Below, piece by piece: positions 6,140 to 6,346 of a stretch of DNA of 6,346 bases. The notes beneath the pieces were generated by a model that saw nothing but the letters and a program-made list of their open reading frames with translations, had not been told where the DNA came from and ran no database searches. The first letter of the stretch is position 1; each line of letters starts with the position of its first letter. This DNA comes from an uncultured Moraxella sp. (GTDB taxonomy: Bacteria > Pseudomonadota > Gammaproteobacteria > Pseudomonadales > Moraxellaceae), in the NCBI GenBank assembly GCA_937975585.1, contig CALJUC010000092.1, forward strand, positions 1 through 6,346. The letters are read 5' to 3'. The translations under genes and the position numbers were made by a program.

Positions 6140-6217
6140 AAAGTGGCTACTAAATTGGCTACTAAACAAACTTACTTAAATAACAAGCCCAGTATTATCA
6201 AGGGTTACAGCCTTTAA
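6140..6217 (+). other. Short open tail, possible gene remnant
   Basis: From AAA at 6140 to TAA at 6215-6217 one frame reads KVATKLATKQTYLNNK, then PSIIKGYSL and stop, with a terminator four bases later. An in-frame TAG at 6137-6139 stands immediately before it, and no start codon of normal quality is present. A coding end next to a terminator suggests the 3' remnant of a gene. The ATKLATK run recalls C-terminal tails of some phage-type tyrosine integrases, but that is only an impression. It may equally be non-coding. Confidence 0.2.
6144..6166 (+). repeat. Tandem direct repeat TGGCTACTAAA x2
   Basis: TGGCTACTAAA occurs at 6144-6154 and again at 6156-6166, a period of 12 bases. If the short frame here is coding, each unit adds four residues without shifting it. 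The repeat lies 24 bases from the right end of the insertion sequence. Confidence 0.7.
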
Positions 6218-6220
6218 AAG

Positions 6221-6245
6221 AAGCACACTTCGGTGAGCTTTTTTT
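6221..6245 (+). terminator. Rho-independent terminator with UUCG loop
   Basis: AAGC-A-CAC (6221-6228) and GTG-A-GCTT (6233-6240) form a stem with one A-A mismatch around the stable TTCG tetraloop (6229-6232). The T-run 6239-6245 follows. It points in the plus direction, so it would end transcripts leaving the insertion sequence or those of whatever gene once ended here. Confidence 0.8.
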
Positions 6246-6292
6246 GGCGTATTGTTAGGGATTGTCTAGTACTGTCCCATTTTATCCAATAA

Positions 6293-6322
6293 AAAAACCC
6301 TTCGCAGTTGCAAAGGGTTTTT
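6293..6322. terminator. Bidirectional terminator near right edge
   Basis: AAAAACCCTT (6293-6302) pairs perfectly with AAGGGTTTTT (6313-6322) around a 10-base loop that itself contains GCA/TGC. Both strands end in T-runs. It probably ends a minus-strand gene lying to the right of the window, facing the terminator at 6221-6245. The 47 bases between the two hold nothing I recognise with confidence. Confidence 0.82.
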
Positions 6323-6346
6323 GACAATAAGCGATTAAACTTATTT

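Noticed and set aside
6121..6346. tRNA or tmRNA 3' end serving as an attachment site
   Set aside because: No T-loop consensus, acceptor stem or CCA end can be found next to the terminators.
1..6346. CRISPR array, defence island or novel multi-gene system
   Set aside because: No regularly spaced repeats were seen, and every substantial gene belongs to a recognisable housekeeping, motility, envelope or transposase family.

Overview
The window looks like a chromosomal segment of a gamma-proteobacterium of the Moraxellaceae (Moraxella or Psychrobacter type). The evidence is the GroEL/GroES and PilU sequences, the moderate-to-low GC content, and a DUF3108 periplasmic protein of the kind seen in that group. 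The placement is from memory of family sequences, not from a database search.

Layout from left to right. (1) Positions 1-449 hold the 3' part of yaaA (peroxide-stress protein) on the plus strand, cut by the window edge and ended by a clean hairpin terminator. (2) Convergent to it lies pilU (655-1848, minus), a type IV pilus retraction-type ATPase without a pilT partner in view. (3) Upstream of pilU, and separated from it by a strong bidirectional terminator (1969-2004), is the groES-groEL chaperonin operon (4103 down to 2101, minus). Its leader carries a near-consensus heat-shock (sigma-32) promoter, a possible extended -10 promoter just upstream, and two inverted repeats built from the same TCAATG/CATTGA arms. 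(4) Divergent from groES is a secreted DUF3108 protein (4450-5142, plus) with a signal peptide and its own terminator. (5) A complete IS5-family insertion sequence (5243-6118) follows. It has 16-bp terminal repeats with one mismatch, a TA target duplication, and an uninterrupted 250-residue DDE transposase. (6) The last 226 bases contain no recognisable intact gene. They hold a short open tail with a tandem repeat, a UUCG-loop terminator and a second, bidirectional terminator.

The genes do not form one pathway. They are housekeeping or stress genes (yaaA, groESL), a motility ATPase (pilU) and an envelope protein, with an IS inserted in intergenic DNA. I see no defence system, CRISPR array, tRNA or rRNA, and no convincing novel multi-gene system. 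The most interesting non-coding signals are the groESL leader architecture and the stem-loop that covers the transposase start codon.
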